DNA of 64,000 nt. Origin: Micromonospora eburnea (GTDB lineage: Bacteria; Actinomycetota; Actinomycetes; Mycobacteriales; Micromonosporaceae). Shown here piece by piece: positions 50,823 through 60,024 of the stretch. Location of the stretch: positions 1,736,001 to 1,800,000 of the forward strand of contig NZ_FMHY01000002.1 of NCBI RefSeq assembly GCF_900090225.1. The letters run 5' to 3'. A program made the translations under genes and the position numbers. The notes under the pieces were generated by a model, which saw only the letters and a program-made list of their open reading frames with translations, had not been told where the DNA came from and did no database searches. Position 1 is the first letter of the stretch. The number at the start of each line of letters is the position of its first letter.

Positions 50823-51827
50823 GTGGGTCCAGCATTGTGTCTTCTCTCCGCGGCGTGCTTCGGCGCCATGGCCATCTTCGGAAAGCTCGCCTACGACGCG
50901 GGCGTCTCGCCCGGGGCGCTGCTCCTGGTGCGCTTCGGTCTGGCGGCCGCGGTGCTGGCGACACTCCTGCTCCTGCGACCGGGCCTACGCGGTCCACAGC
51001 GAGAGCCGACCGGCCGTCCGGCGGCAGCGCGTGGCCGCGTGTTGGCCATCGCCATCGGCCTGGGCGCGGTCGGGTACGCCGCGCAGGCGGGCATGTACTT
51101 CTCGGCCCTGCGGCTGATGGACGCCTCGCTGCTGTCCCTGATCCTCTACACGTACCCCGTCCTGGTCACCGTGGCGGCGGTGCTGCTCGGCCGGGACCGG
51201 CTGACACCCGGGCGCTGCGCCGCGCTGGTGGCCGCGTCCGGCGGAACGTTGCTGGTCCTCCTCGGCGCTGGCGGTGTGAGCTTCCACCCGCGTGGGGCGC
51301 TCCTGGCCTTCGGTTCCGCGATCACCTACACGGTCTACATCCTCGTCGCCGACACCGTCGTGCACCGGCTGCCGCCCGTGGTCCTCTCCATGCTGGTGAT
51401 GACCGGGGCTGCCGGCACCCTCGGCGCGCGCGCCCTGGTCACCGGTGGGGTCGACCTCGACTTCGGGCTGCCGGGCTGGTTCTGGCTGGCCTGTATCGCC
51501 GTCGTCTCCACCGTCTTGGCGATGCTCACCTTCTTCGCGGGTCTGAAGCGGACCGGCCCCTCGACCGCCGCCATCCTGTCGACCTTCGAACCCGTGGTCA
51601 CCACGGCACTGGCCGCGCTCGTTCTCGGCGAGTCCCTGAGCCCCGTCCAGCTCGCCGGCGGGGCGTTGGTGCTGTCCTCCGTCGTTGTCCTGCAGGCCCG
51701 GCCGGCCCGGGAGCGCCGCCAGGACCAGGGCTCACGTCCGGTGCCCGGCCGGCCCGACTCCAAGATCCACGATGCGCTGGATCCGGCACCGGACGGCCCC
51801 ACGGGACCGGCAGCGGTGGCGCGGTAG
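50823..51827 (+). CDS. EamA/DMT-superfamily transporter
   Basis: A 334-aa membrane protein with ten transmembrane segments in two EamA repeats (LCLLSAACFGAMAIFGKLAYDAG..., and GALLAFGSAITYTVYILVADTVV...FEPVVTTALAALVLGESLS). The C-terminal tail is hydrophilic. It exports or imports a small metabolite or amino acid; substrate unknown. The start is GTG 50823 without a clear ribosome site. Confidence 0.9.
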   Translation: MGPALCLLSAACFGAMAIFGKLAYDAGVSPGALLLVRFGLAAAVLATLLLLRPGLRGPQREPTGRPAAARGRVLAIAIGLGAVGYAAQAGMYFSALRLMDASLLSLILYTYPVLVTVAAVLLGRDRLTPGRCAALVAASGGTLLVLLGAGGVSFHPRGALLAFGSAITYTVYILVADTVVHRLPPVVLSMLVMTGAAGTLGARALVTGGVDLDFGLPGWFWLACIAVVSTVLAMLTFFAGLKRTGPSTAAILSTFEPVVTTALAALVLGESLSPVQLAGGALVLSSVVVLQARPARERRQDQGSRPVPGRPDSKIHDALDPAPDGPTGPAAVAR

Positions 51828-51898
51828 CCACTGCCGCCGCAGGTCAGGCGTATCGTGGTCGTCGTGTGGAGGTCGGCAACGCTCGGGGGAGGCAAACC

Positions 51899-52627
51899 GT
51901 GAGGCTCGGTCCCCACCTGCACCGCATCGGCAATGACCTGGTGGCGGTCTATCTGATCGACACCGACGAGGGCGTGACCGTCGTTGACGCCGGTCTGGCC
52001 GGCCACTGGCGAGAGCTGACCACGGCGCTCACCAGCATGGGCCGGTCACTCGGCGACATCCGTGGCGTCATCCTCACGCACGGAGACACCGATCACCTCG
52101 GTTTCGCCGAGCGGCTCCGGCGTGATCACGGCGTTCCGGTCTACGTCCACGGGGCGGACGCCGCCCGAGCACGAGGCGAGATCAAACCCAAGAACACCTG
52201 GGGGCGGATCAAACTCGGTGCGACGGCCCGCTTCCTCTGGTACGCGAGCCGCATGGGTGGGATGCGTACGACGTATCTCAGCGAGGTGGTCGAGGTCGAC
52301 GACGGCCAAACGCTCGACCTGCCAGGCGCTCCGCGCATCATCGGGCTTCCGGGCCACTCACCCGGCAGCATCGCCGTCCATGTGCCTGTCGTCGACGCGA
52401 TCTTCGTCGGGGACGGGCTCACGACCCGCCATGTGTTGACCGGCCGGCACGGCCCACAACCGGCCCCCTTCACCGATGACCCGGAGCAGGCGGTCGCCTC
52501 GCTCAACCGGCTCGAAGGACTGCCCGCGGCCTGGGTGCTACCCGGCCACGGCACACCGTGGAACGGAGGCGTCAAGGAGGCGGTGCGCCAGGTCAAGGCA
52601 GCGGCGGCGACCGGCACGAAAGGCTGA
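51899..52627 (+). CDS. Metallo-beta-lactamase-fold hydrolase
   Basis: A 242-aa MBL hydrolase: HLHRIGNDLVAVYLIDTDEGVTVVDAGL, the zinc motif THGDTDHLG, His in GLPGHSPGSIAVHV, VGDGLTTR and the last His in VLPGHGTPW. GTG 51899 with GGGGAGG 6 nt upstream. Substrate unknown (thioester, lactone or glyoxalase II-like). Confidence 0.9.
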   Translation: MRLGPHLHRIGNDLVAVYLIDTDEGVTVVDAGLAGHWRELTTALTSMGRSLGDIRGVILTHGDTDHLGFAERLRRDHGVPVYVHGADAARARGEIKPKNTWGRIKLGATARFLWYASRMGGMRTTYLSEVVEVDDGQTLDLPGAPRIIGLPGHSPGSIAVHVPVVDAIFVGDGLTTRHVLTGRHGPQPAPFTDDPEQAVASLNRLEGLPAAWVLPGHGTPWNGGVKEAVRQVKAAAATGTKG

Positions 52628-52744
52628 TGGCCACAGTCGAGAGCCACGAGGCAGGACGGCAGGCGGGGCCTTCGGGTCGGTGCCGCGAACGCGGCGTCTG
52701 ATCACCGCCAGACGACTGGCCTCCTGGCGACCAGAATTTCCATC

Positions 52745-53488
52745 ATGAACAAGGCGCTTGACGGCAAGGTTGCTCTGGTTACCGGTGGTGGTCGTGGCAT
52801 TGGCGCCGCGGTGGCCGTGCGCCTGGCCGAGGAGGGCGCCGATGTGGCGCTGACGTTCCAGCAGAACCAGCAACGCGCCGACGACGTGGTGGACCAGATC
52901 AAGGCCGCGGGACGGCGGGCAATCGCCGTGAAGGCGGACAGTTCCGACCCGGCGGCGGTGGTCGACGCGGTGAACCGGGTCGCCGGTGAGTTGGGTCGGT
53001 TGGACATCCTGGTCAACAATGCCGGGGCGTTCCTGCTCGGACCGCTGGAGCAGTTGAGTCTGGAGGAGTTCGAGCAGACCGTCGCGGTCAACATCCGGGC
53101 GCCGTTCGTCGCGTCGCAGGCCGCGGTACGCCACATGTCGGCCGGTGGGCGGATCATCAACATCGGCAGCAACGTGGCCGAGCGTGCGGTCTTCCCGGGC
53201 TTCTCGCTGTACGCGATGAGCAAGACCTCGCTGATCGGCCTGACCAAGGCGCTCGGACGCGAACTCGGTGGCAGGGCGATCACCGTGAACCTGGTGAATC
53301 CAGGAGCCACGGACACCGAACTGAACCCGGCCGACGGCCCCAACGCCGACACGATCAACGGGTTCACCGCCCTCGGCCACTACGCGGCGCCAGCCGACGT
53401 GGCCGCCGCGGTGGCGTTCCTCGCCAGCCCGGACGGGCGTTACATCACCGGGGCGACGGTCAACGTCGACGGCGGCTTCACCATCTGA
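52745..53488 (+). CDS. Short-chain dehydrogenase/reductase
   Basis: A 247-aa classical SDR: TGGGRGIG cofactor loop, LVNNAGAF, Ser in INIGSNV, YAMSK catalytic pair, and NVDGGFTI end. FQQN after strand 2 leaves NAD/NADP preference open. 3-Oxoacyl-ACP-reductase-like; its real substrate is unknown. Confidence 0.9.
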   Translation: MNKALDGKVALVTGGGRGIGAAVAVRLAEEGADVALTFQQNQQRADDVVDQIKAAGRRAIAVKADSSDPAAVVDAVNRVAGELGRLDILVNNAGAFLLGPLEQLSLEEFEQTVAVNIRAPFVASQAAVRHMSAGGRIINIGSNVAERAVFPGFSLYAMSKTSLIGLTKALGRELGGRAITVNLVNPGATDTELNPADGPNADTINGFTALGHYAAPADVAAAVAFLASPDGRYITGATVNVDGGFTI

Positions 53489-53585
53489 TCATCGGCTCAC
53501 CGCCATACTGTCCAGCCTTGGCAAGACGCTCACCGGGCCCGACCGTTGATCAACGAGCGCCTGTCAGGAGCGTCAGGCGGCGATC

Positions 53586-53627
53586 GGCGTCCGAACCGAC
53601 ACGTCCGGCCGCGTTGGTTCGGACGCC
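53586..53627. terminator. Bidirectional terminator between SDR and PPTase genes
   Basis: Perfect 12-bp arms GGCGTCCGAACC (53586-53597) and GGTTCGGACGCC (53616-53627), between convergent stops at 53488 and 53653. Confidence 0.8.
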
Positions 53628-53652
53628 TTGCTGGGCGGCGCGGGCGCTGTCG

Positions 53653-54324
53653 TCAGGGCAGCTCCGGCAGCGGCAGCGCGACAGCGGTGACGATCAGGCC
53701 GTCGGCGACCAGGAAGCGGCCGTGCAGCGCGGTCAGCGGCGGGCCGCCGTCCGTACGGGTGCCGTCGACCAGCAGCCGGGCGGTGAAGCTACGGGACGCG
53801 GGATCGATGGACAGCTCCGCCTCCTCGAAGCCCAGCCAGCGGCCGGTCACCGGGTACCACGCCTTGTAGACCGACTCCTTGGCGCTGAACAGCAGCCGGT
53901 CCCAGTGCGTCGACGGATCGGCGTGGGACAGGCGGCGCAACAGCTCCGGCTCGCCAGCGACGGTCACCGCCTCGCACACCCCGTCGGGCAGTACGCCGTG
54001 CGGCTCGGCGTCGATGCCGAGGCTCGCCAGCGCGGTGTTGCGGGCGACCGCGGCGGCCCGGTAGCCGGAGCAGTGGGTGATGCTGCCGACCACGCCGGCC
54101 GGCCACAGCGGTTCCCGCTTCGGCCCGGGACGGATCGGGGCCGGGGCGTACCCGAGGTGGCCGAGGGCTTCCCGGGCGCAGCGGCGGGCGGTGACGAACT
54201 CGCGGCGGCGGCTCTCGACCGCCCTCGCGACGAGGTCCTCCTCGCCGGGGTACGGCGTCTCACCGGGCTGGTCCGCGAACGCCTCGACGGAAACCACCGA
54301 CGGTGGCAGCAGCGACTCGATCAC
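53653..54324 (-). CDS. Sfp-type 4'-phosphopantetheinyl transferase
   Basis: A 223-aa enzyme that loads phosphopantetheine from CoA onto carrier proteins of PKS, NRPS or fatty-acid systems. Motifs: VGSITHCSGYRAAAVAR, SLGIDAEPH (Mg-binding Asp/Glu), and LLFSAKESVYKAWYP (the WxxKEA/K signature in variant form). GTG 54324 overlaps the upstream phosphoesterase stop by 4 nt, so the two are translated together. No carrier-protein megasynthase is in the window, so it probably serves clusters elsewhere. Confidence 0.92.
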   Translation of the reverse strand: MIESLLPPSVVSVEAFADQPGETPYPGEEDLVARAVESRRREFVTARRCAREALGHLGYAPAPIRPGPKREPLWPAGVVGSITHCSGYRAAAVARNTALASLGIDAEPHGVLPDGVCEAVTVAGEPELLRRLSHADPSTHWDRLLFSAKESVYKAWYPVTGRWLGFEEAELSIDPASRSFTARLLVDGTRTDGGPPLTALHGRFLVADGLIVTAVALPLPELP

Positions 54325-55154
54325 GACGCCACCCCGAGGATCCGCCGCATCGGCTTCGGTTCGCCGCCCCGGCGCCCCCACTCGCGCGGGTAGCCCAGCG
54401 ACACCTCCTCGAAGCGCACCCCGTCATGGTGGGTGGTGCGCGGGATGTGCAGGTGCCCGTAGACGGCGACGACCGCGCGGTGCCGGACGTGCCAGTCGGC
54501 GGTGCGTTCGGTGCCGCACCACTGGGCGAACTCCGGATACCAGAGCACGTCCGTCGGCTCGCGGACCAGCGGCCAGTGGCTGACCAGCACGGTCGGCAGC
54601 GCCGGGTCGGTCGCGGCCAGCCGGCGCTCGGTCTCGGCGAGCCGCGCCCAGCACCAGGACTCCCGATCCGGGTACGGGTCGGGATGCAGCAGCATCTCGT
54701 CGGTGCAGACCACCCCGGCGTCGTACGCCCGCCGCAGCGACTCCTCCTTGGTGCTGGTGCCCGGCGCGCGGAACGAGTAGTCGTAGAGCTGGAACAACGG
54801 CGCGACGGTGACCGGGCCACCCTCCCCGTACCACACCGGATAGTCGTCCTCGGGGGTCAGCACGCCGTTGTCCCGGCACATCCGTACCAGGGCGTCGTAG
54901 CGGTTTCGGCCGCGCAGCGTCACCGGGTCCGACGGGTGCGTCCACAACTCGTGGTTGCCGGGCACCCAGACCACCGTGGCGAACCGGTCGCGGAGCTGGC
55001 GCAGCGTCTCCTCGACGGCCCCGAAGAGTTCACCCACGTCACCGGCCACGATCAGCCAGTCGTCGGCTGTCTCCGGCCGCAGGCCGTCCACGATCCGGCG
55101 GTTCTCGGCGTACGACACATGGAGGTCACTGACCGCGAACAGCGAACCCGTCAC
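54321..55154 (-). CDS. Calcineurin-like metallophosphoesterase
   Basis: A 277-aa enzyme with the five metal motifs: AVSDLHVSY, AGDVGE, PGNHELW, VLVSHWPL and YGHLHIPR. The start is GTG 55154. It is coupled to the PPTase gene downstream; this pair is common in actinomycetes, although the reason is unclear. It hydrolyses a phosphomonoester or diester of unknown identity. Confidence 0.9.
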   Translation of the reverse strand: MTGSLFAVSDLHVSYAENRRIVDGLRPETADDWLIVAGDVGELFGAVEETLRQLRDRFATVVWVPGNHELWTHPSDPVTLRGRNRYDALVRMCRDNGVLTPEDDYPVWYGEGGPVTVAPLFQLYDYSFRAPGTSTKEESLRRAYDAGVVCTDEMLLHPDPYPDRESWCWARLAETERRLAATDPALPTVLVSHWPLVREPTDVLWYPEFAQWCGTERTADWHVRHRAVVAVYGHLHIPRTTHHDGVRFEEVSLGYPREWGRRGGEPKPMRRILGVAS

Positions 55155-55310
55155 CCGGTCGATCTTGCCATTGTCGCTCCCGAATGGATAGACGGGAGCC
55201 TGAGCAACAGGGGTCAGCCGGGCAAGGATGCCGGGCAACGGTGCCGCGACCCCGGCGGCGTGCAGGGCCGGACGGGATGAACGTCGACTCCTCACGGAAG
55301 GGACGACGGT

Positions 55311-55565
55311 ATGCACCCGATGCTGCGTCGACTCGACGACCTCGCCGCTCACCTCGCCACCCGGCCGGACACCGCGGCGCTGCTCGGCCTCGGCTCGGCC
55401 GGCGTCGCGTACGACCGGCTGGACGCCCATTCCGACCTGGACTTCTTCCTCGTGGTCGCGGACGACGCGGTGCACCGCCACATCGAGTCGGTCGACTGGC
55501 CGGCCGCGCCCTGCCCGGTGGCCAACCGGTCGTTGTGGCCGGCCGGGTCGTCGGATCTGCTGCGT
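55311..55565 (+). pseudogene. Nucleotidyltransferase-like gene, 3' truncated
   Basis: From ATG 55311: MHPMLRRLDDLAAHLATRPD, then LLGLGSAGVAYDRLDAHSDLDFFLVVAD, the GS-x-DxD catalytic motif of nucleotidyltransferases, to about WPAAPCPVANRS. After about residue 80 the frame runs into DNA antisense to the proline iminopeptidase gene, so the C-terminal two thirds are gone. The precise break is near 55545-55590. Confidence 0.7.
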
Positions 55566-55595
55566 AAGAATCTGAACAACCTGTCAGCTCCTCGC

Positions 55596-56558
55596 TCAGC
55601 TCGTGAGCAGGCTGGCGAAGTGGTCGGTGGCGCGCAGCAGTTCCCGGGCGATGCCGGGTTCCGCGGCGGAGTGGCCGGCGTCGGGAACGATCCGCAGCTC
55701 CGCCTCGGGCCAGCGCCGCGCCAGGTCGTAGGCGGACGACGTCGGGCAGCAGAGGTCGTAGCGGCCGTTGATGATGACGGCGGGGAGGTGGCGGATCCGG
55801 TCCACCCCGTCGAGGAGTTGGGTGTCGCTGGCGAGGAAGCCGCCGTGCACCGCGTAGTGGGACAGGATCCGCGCGATGGGCAGCGCCTGTTCGTCGGCGG
55901 TGAAGTGGGCGAGCAGGTCGGGGTCGGGGCGCAGGGCGGAGTTGATCGCCTCCCAGCGTCCCCACGCCGCCGCGCAGGCCCGGGCCTCGGCGTCGTCGGG
56001 CCCGTGCAACCGCCGGTGGTACGCGGCGAGCACGTCGTCGCGCTCCGCCGCCGGGATCGGGGCGAGGAACCGGTCCCACTCATCCGGCTGGAGGTGGCGC
56101 AGGCCGCCCTGGTAGAACCAGTCCCGCTCGCTGCGCCGCATCAGCAGGACGCCGCGCAGGATCAGGCCGGTGACCCGGTCGGGGTGGGTCTGCGCGTACG
56201 CCAGGCCGAGGGTGACGCCCCACGAGCCGCCGAACACCAGCCAGGAGTCGATGCCGAGCCGGGCCCGGATCGCCTCCAGGTCGGCGACCAGGTGCCAGGT
56301 GGTGTTGGCGCGCAGCTCGCCGAACGGGGTGCTGCGGCCCGCGCCGCGCTGGTCGAACAGCACGACCCGGTAGCGGTCCGGGTCGAAGAAGCGCCGTGCC
56401 GCCGGCACCAGACCACCGCCGGGCCCGCCGTGCAGGAAGACCACCGGTACGCCGTCCGGCCGGCCCACCTCCTCCACGTACAGGTCGTGGCCGTCGCCGA
56501 CCGCGATCCGATGGGTGGCGTACGGCTCGATCGGCGGGTACAGGGCTGGCTCGTTCAT
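55596..56558 (-). CDS. pip: Proline iminopeptidase
   Basis: A 320-aa alpha/beta hydrolase releasing N-terminal proline from peptides. HGGPGGG oxyanion loop, DQRGAGRS, nucleophile in GGSWGVTLGLAYAQTHP, Asp in IINGRYDLCCPT and His in PDAGHSAAEP. Full length, cytoplasmic. ATG 56558. Confidence 0.95.
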   Translation of the reverse strand: MNEPALYPPIEPYATHRIAVGDGHDLYVEEVGRPDGVPVVFLHGGPGGGLVPAARRFFDPDRYRVVLFDQRGAGRSTPFGELRANTTWHLVADLEAIRARLGIDSWLVFGGSWGVTLGLAYAQTHPDRVTGLILRGVLLMRRSERDWFYQGGLRHLQPDEWDRFLAPIPAAERDDVLAAYHRRLHGPDDAEARACAAAWGRWEAINSALRPDPDLLAHFTADEQALPIARILSHYAVHGGFLASDTQLLDGVDRIRHLPAVIINGRYDLCCPTSSAYDLARRWPEAELRIVPDAGHSAAEPGIARELLRATDHFASLLTS

Positions 56559-56608
56559 GACGACCCATCCTGCCCGGCCCGCCGCCGGCCGTGGGGGGCG
56601 GGCGACGG

Positions 56609-56983
56609 TCAGCAGGCGATCTGGCTGCCGAGGCCCTTCAGCAGGGCGTCGGCGACCCAGCCGGACACGCCGGTCGTGGTGTCCTTCAGGTAGGTCCAGC
56701 TGTGGGTGGTGTAGCCGTTCGCGGTGACCCCGTCGCCACTGGTGTAGCACCAGAAGTCGACGTTGTGGCTGAGCTGCCCGTATCCGTTCGAGGGGCAGGA
56801 GGTGTGCGGGCCGGTGCGGATGTTGATGTTGCTGCCGTTGAAGAGCTTGCCGCTGCCGCTGTCGATGTTGGAGTGAGGGTGGCTGCAGGTCGCGCTGGCC
56901 GGGGCGGCCACGCCGGTCACCACCACGCCGGTGCAGCCGACCGTCAAGGTGACGGCCGCCGCGATCGAGGACACCTTCCGCAC
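56609..56983 (-). CDS. Small secreted SH3-like protein
   Basis: A 124-aa secreted protein: signal peptide VRKVSSIAAAVTLTVGCTGVVVTGVAAPASA, then a bacterial SH3-like domain (LFNGSNINIRTGPHTSCPSNGYGQ, WTYLKDTTTGVSGWVADALLKG) with paired Cys residues and a terminal Cys. GTG 56983 with GGGGAG upstream. The Cys in VGCTG is in the hydrophobic core but lacks a proper lipobox. Probably binds or senses the cell wall. Confidence 0.82.
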   Translation of the reverse strand: MRKVSSIAAAVTLTVGCTGVVVTGVAAPASATCSHPHSNIDSGSGKLFNGSNINIRTGPHTSCPSNGYGQLSHNVDFWCYTSGDGVTANGYTTHSWTYLKDTTTGVSGWVADALLKGLGSQIAC

Positions 56984-57119
56984 GTCGATCAACTCCCCGT
57001 AAGTCTCAGCGGTACGCACAGTGATCCACATATTTGCATGCGGCGAGGTATGTGGGCAAGGCTGGCCGGTTCCTGACCGGCACCCCGGGGGCGGTGCCGG
57101 TCAGGAACGGTGCCGCGAG

Positions 57120-58598
57120 TCAGGCGTTGGCCGGGATGCCGGCGCCGGAGCCCGCCGTCGGCTCAGCGGCCGTCGACTCCTCGTCCGGGGCCGACCGTTG
57201 CGTCGGCGTGCGCACCGCGAACGCGTCGAAACTGGGGCCGTCCAGCACCACCCGCTCGCCGGTCGGAGCAGTGGCAGGTCGGTCCGGGGCGGCGTCCGTG
57301 AGCCGATCCGCGGGCGCCTGGTCGACCCCGCCGCGGTCGGCAGGCTCGGCAGCGGGTCGGCCCACCTGCGGGTACTCGGCGGTCTCGCTCCCGCCCGCCG
57401 CGGCTGCCATCACCGCGGCGGCGGCCAGGTCGGCCACCCGCTTCGCCTCCCGCTGCACCCGGGCGCGGGTCTCCTTGGCGTGCTGCTCGGCGAGGTCCGC
57501 CGCCCGGCGCGCGTCGTCCAGCCGCTTGGACTCGGCGGCCAGTTCCCGGCGTACCTCGACCAGGCGCTCCTCCAGCGCGGCCCCGTTCTGCTCGATCGTG
57601 ACGATCTCCTGGCGGGCGCGTTCGAGCTGCTGGCCGACGGTCTCCAACTCGGCCTGGAGCTGCGCGAGAACCTCCTGCCGCTGTTGGATCTCCTGCTGCA
57701 CCGTGGACAGTCGCTCCTGGTGCGCCGCCGTCTCCTCGTCGGCACGCTCGCGGACCTCGGTGGCGTACTGCTGGGCCTCGGCGACCAGCGCGGCGATGTC
57801 CCGTTCGGCGGCGCTGGCCCGGTCGGCCAGCTCCTGCTCGGCGGCGGCCCGCCGCTCGTCCAGCTCGCGGGCCATGGTGGCCTGCCACTGGGCCAGCTCC
57901 TGCTGCGCCTTGCTCCGGTTGGCCTGCACCTCCTGCTGGATCTGGGTACGGGCCGCCTTCACCAGCGCCTCCGACGCGGAGCGGGCCTGCTCGACCTGCT
58001 GGGTGCTCTGCTCGGTGATCCGCTTGGCCTCCTGCTGCGCCCGCTCGTGGGCGGCCTGCCCCTCGGCCCGCAGCTTCTCGGCCAGCTCCCGGATCGAGGC
58101 GAGTTCCGCCTGCGCGGCGGCCCGCTGCTCCTCCTGCGCCTTCTCCTGCTCGACGCGGCGTGCCGACAGTTCCTCGTCCAGCTCGCGCAGCTCCCGGGCG
58201 GCCTCCTCCCGCGCCGTGGCCAGCACCTTCTCCGCCTGGGCCTGGAGCTCGGCGGCACGCTTGGAGGCGGCCTCGCTGATCTGCCCGGCCTGCTTCTCGG
58301 CCAGGTCGAGGATCTGGTCGACCATCGGCCCGAGGTCCCGGAAGGACGCCCGGTCCACCTGCGCGGGCCGCTGCCGCAGCTCCGCCGCCTCGGCCTGGGT
58401 CCGCTGCATCTGCATGGTCAGCTCCCGCACCTGCCGGTGCGCCCGGTCCCGGTCGGCCGTCACCGCGGACAGTTCGCCGTCCATCTGCTGGACGTACCGG
58501 TCCACCTGGCGTTTGTCGTAGCCGCGCAGCACCAGGTCGAACCGCGGCCGCGCGGACACGTCGTCATGGGATGCGAACGGTTCCTCGCCGTTGGACAT
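57120..58598 (-). CDS. Long coiled-coil DivIVA-domain protein (Scy/FilP-like)
   Basis: A 492-aa protein: N-terminal DivIVA-like module (FDLVLRGYDKRQVDRYVQQMDGEL), then a nearly continuous coiled coil of about 330 residues rich in Ala, Glu, Gln and Arg, and a disordered Pro/Ala/Thr C-terminus. The pattern resembles the polar-growth scaffold proteins of mycelial actinomycetes. ATG 58598 with GGAGGA. A role in hyphal tip or cytoskeletal organisation is inference from the family. Confidence 0.85.
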   Translation of the reverse strand: MSNGEEPFASHDDVSARPRFDLVLRGYDKRQVDRYVQQMDGELSAVTADRDRAHRQVRELTMQMQRTQAEAAELRQRPAQVDRASFRDLGPMVDQILDLAEKQAGQISEAASKRAAELQAQAEKVLATAREEAARELRELDEELSARRVEQEKAQEEQRAAAQAELASIRELAEKLRAEGQAAHERAQQEAKRITEQSTQQVEQARSASEALVKAARTQIQQEVQANRSKAQQELAQWQATMARELDERRAAAEQELADRASAAERDIAALVAEAQQYATEVRERADEETAAHQERLSTVQQEIQQRQEVLAQLQAELETVGQQLERARQEIVTIEQNGAALEERLVEVRRELAAESKRLDDARRAADLAEQHAKETRARVQREAKRVADLAAAAVMAAAAGGSETAEYPQVGRPAAEPADRGGVDQAPADRLTDAAPDRPATAPTGERVVLDGPSFDAFAVRTPTQRSAPDEESTAAEPTAGSGAGIPANA

Positions 58599-58919
58599 AC
58601 GCCATCCTCCGTCAGTTCGCCAGCGCCGGGCCGGCGGGATGACCGCCCGGCAGGGCATGATGAGGCGCAACGGTACCGTCGTCGCCGCGCGGGCCCTGCC
58701 CCGCCCCGGCCCTCCGTCGGCGGGACCGGTGAACGCCCCGGTCCGGGGATCGAGGCGTTCGGCCGGCGGCCCCCGGCAGCCTGGGTCGAGACCACTGGCC
58801 AGGACCGCGACCCGCCCCGCATCATGACCGCTGCGACGACGACGCGAGAGCAGACGCGCACCGGACCGCGCGCCCGCCCGACCTCTACCTTCATCGTCGA
58901 CCTCGGGTCGCGCTGAGCC
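58599..58919. other. Intergenic region
   Basis: 321 nt upstream of the coiled-coil gene and downstream of the RNA ligase-like gene. Presumably holds the coiled-coil gene promoter. I see no repeat, hairpin of note or coding potential beyond antisense frames. Confidence 0.5.
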
Positions 58920-59435
58920 TCAGGGCAGCGGGTGCGAGATGCCGCGAGCGTGGTCGGTGACCGACGCGCCGACCACGGTGGCGGTCAGCGGCAGCACCTC
59001 CAGGCAGCGGCGGACCGCCACCGCCACCAGCGGGTTCGGCACCCGCATGGAGAGCGTGCAGTGCGGCACCCAGCGCCCCGGCTGGTAGTGCTCGACCAGG
59101 CCGATGCCGGCCCGGGCCAGCCGGCGGTGCACCTCGGCGTGATGGGCCAGCAGCTCGGCGGTGGGCGCCGGCCCGAGCCAGAGCACCCGACCGACGAACT
59201 GGCCGGCGTGCTGGAACTCCAGCCGCAGCGGGGCCGCGACCACCATCCCGGCGAGGGCCTCGGCCACCCGGTCCGGGTCGAAGCGCGGCGCCACCGCCAG
59301 CGAGACGTGCGGGCGGTGCCGCTGCTCCAGCAGCGACCGCATGCTCTGCACACCCTCGGACTCCAACGCGTCCCAGAGCACCCGGATCCGCCGGGTGGCG
59401 TCGATGTCGAGATACAGCTCCAGCGCCGCGACCAC
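58920..59435 (-). CDS. 2'-5' RNA ligase/2H phosphoesterase-family protein
   Basis: A 171-aa two-histidine phosphoesterase: RPHVSLAV (first HxS) and VPHCTLSMRV (second HxT). GTG 59435. The family hydrolyses cyclic phosphodiesters or ligates RNA ends; the substrate is unknown. Confidence 0.88.
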   Translation of the reverse strand: MVAALELYLDIDATRRIRVLWDALESEGVQSMRSLLEQRHRPHVSLAVAPRFDPDRVAEALAGMVVAAPLRLEFQHAGQFVGRVLWLGPAPTAELLAHHAEVHRRLARAGIGLVEHYQPGRWVPHCTLSMRVPNPLVAVAVRRCLEVLPLTATVVGASVTDHARGISHPLP

Positions 59436-59514
59436 CCGATCACCCTAGAGGTGAGGTTTGCCCGGCCCGGTGGGCGGTACTGCCCCAGGTGGCACCGACG
59501 GAGGAGCGTGGACC

Positions 59515-60024
59515 GTGGACGTGAACGACCTGCTGACCGACGCGTACGGCCGGCTGCCCGAGCTGGTGGAGTCGGCCGTCGCCGGGCTGAGCCCGGAACA
59601 GCTGCGCCGGGCCCCGGCGGCCGGGACGAACCCGGTCGGCTGGCTGGTCTGGCACCTGACCCGGATCCAGGACCACCACGTCGCCGACGTGCTGGGGGAG
59701 GCGCAGCTCTGGACCACCGGCGACTGGGCGGGCCGGCTGGGGCTCGCACCCGACCCGGACGACACCGGCTTCGGACACGGCCCCGACCAGATCGCCGCGG
59801 TACGCCCGGAGAGCGGCCAGGTGCTCGTGGACTACCACCGGGCGGTGGTCGACCGGACCCGGGCCTTCCTGCGCGGGCTGCGCCCCGCCGACCTGGACCG
59901 GGTGGTCGACGCGAACTGGGATCCGCCGGTCACCCTCGGCGTCCGGCTGGTCAGCGTGCTGGCCGACGACCTCCAGCACGCCGGACAGGCGGCGTACGTG
60001 CGCGGGCTCATCGCGCGGGGCTGA
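59515..60024 (+). CDS. DinB-family (DUF664) protein
   Basis: A 169-aa four-helix protein: VDVNDLLTDAYGRLPELVESAVAGLSPEQLRRAP, metal His in LVWHLTRIQDHHVADVLGE and LQHAGQAAYVRGL. The start is GTG 59515 with GAGGAG 8 nt upstream. DinB proteins bind a metal through three His and include thiol transferases; activity unknown. The stop overlaps the convergent GH88-type gene by 17 nt. Confidence 0.88.
   Translation: MDVNDLLTDAYGRLPELVESAVAGLSPEQLRRAPAAGTNPVGWLVWHLTRIQDHHVADVLGEAQLWTTGDWAGRLGLAPDPDDTGFGHGPDQIAAVRPESGQVLVDYHRAVVDRTRAFLRGLRPADLDRVVDANWDPPVTLGVRLVSVLADDLQHAGQAAYVRGLIARG

Noticed and set aside
53653..54324. Phosphopantetheinyl transferase as a sign of a biosynthetic cluster here
   Set aside because: No PKS, NRPS or carrier protein is nearby; its coupled neighbour is a metallophosphoesterase.
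55566..56693. Continuation of the nucleotidyltransferase frame to 56693
   Set aside because: This part is antisense to the proline iminopeptidase gene and has no homologous features.
57021..58916. 631-codon plus-strand frame of Leu/Gly/Arg repeats
   Set aside because: Exact antisense shadow of the long coiled-coil protein; the repetitive look comes from the coiled-coil codon pattern.
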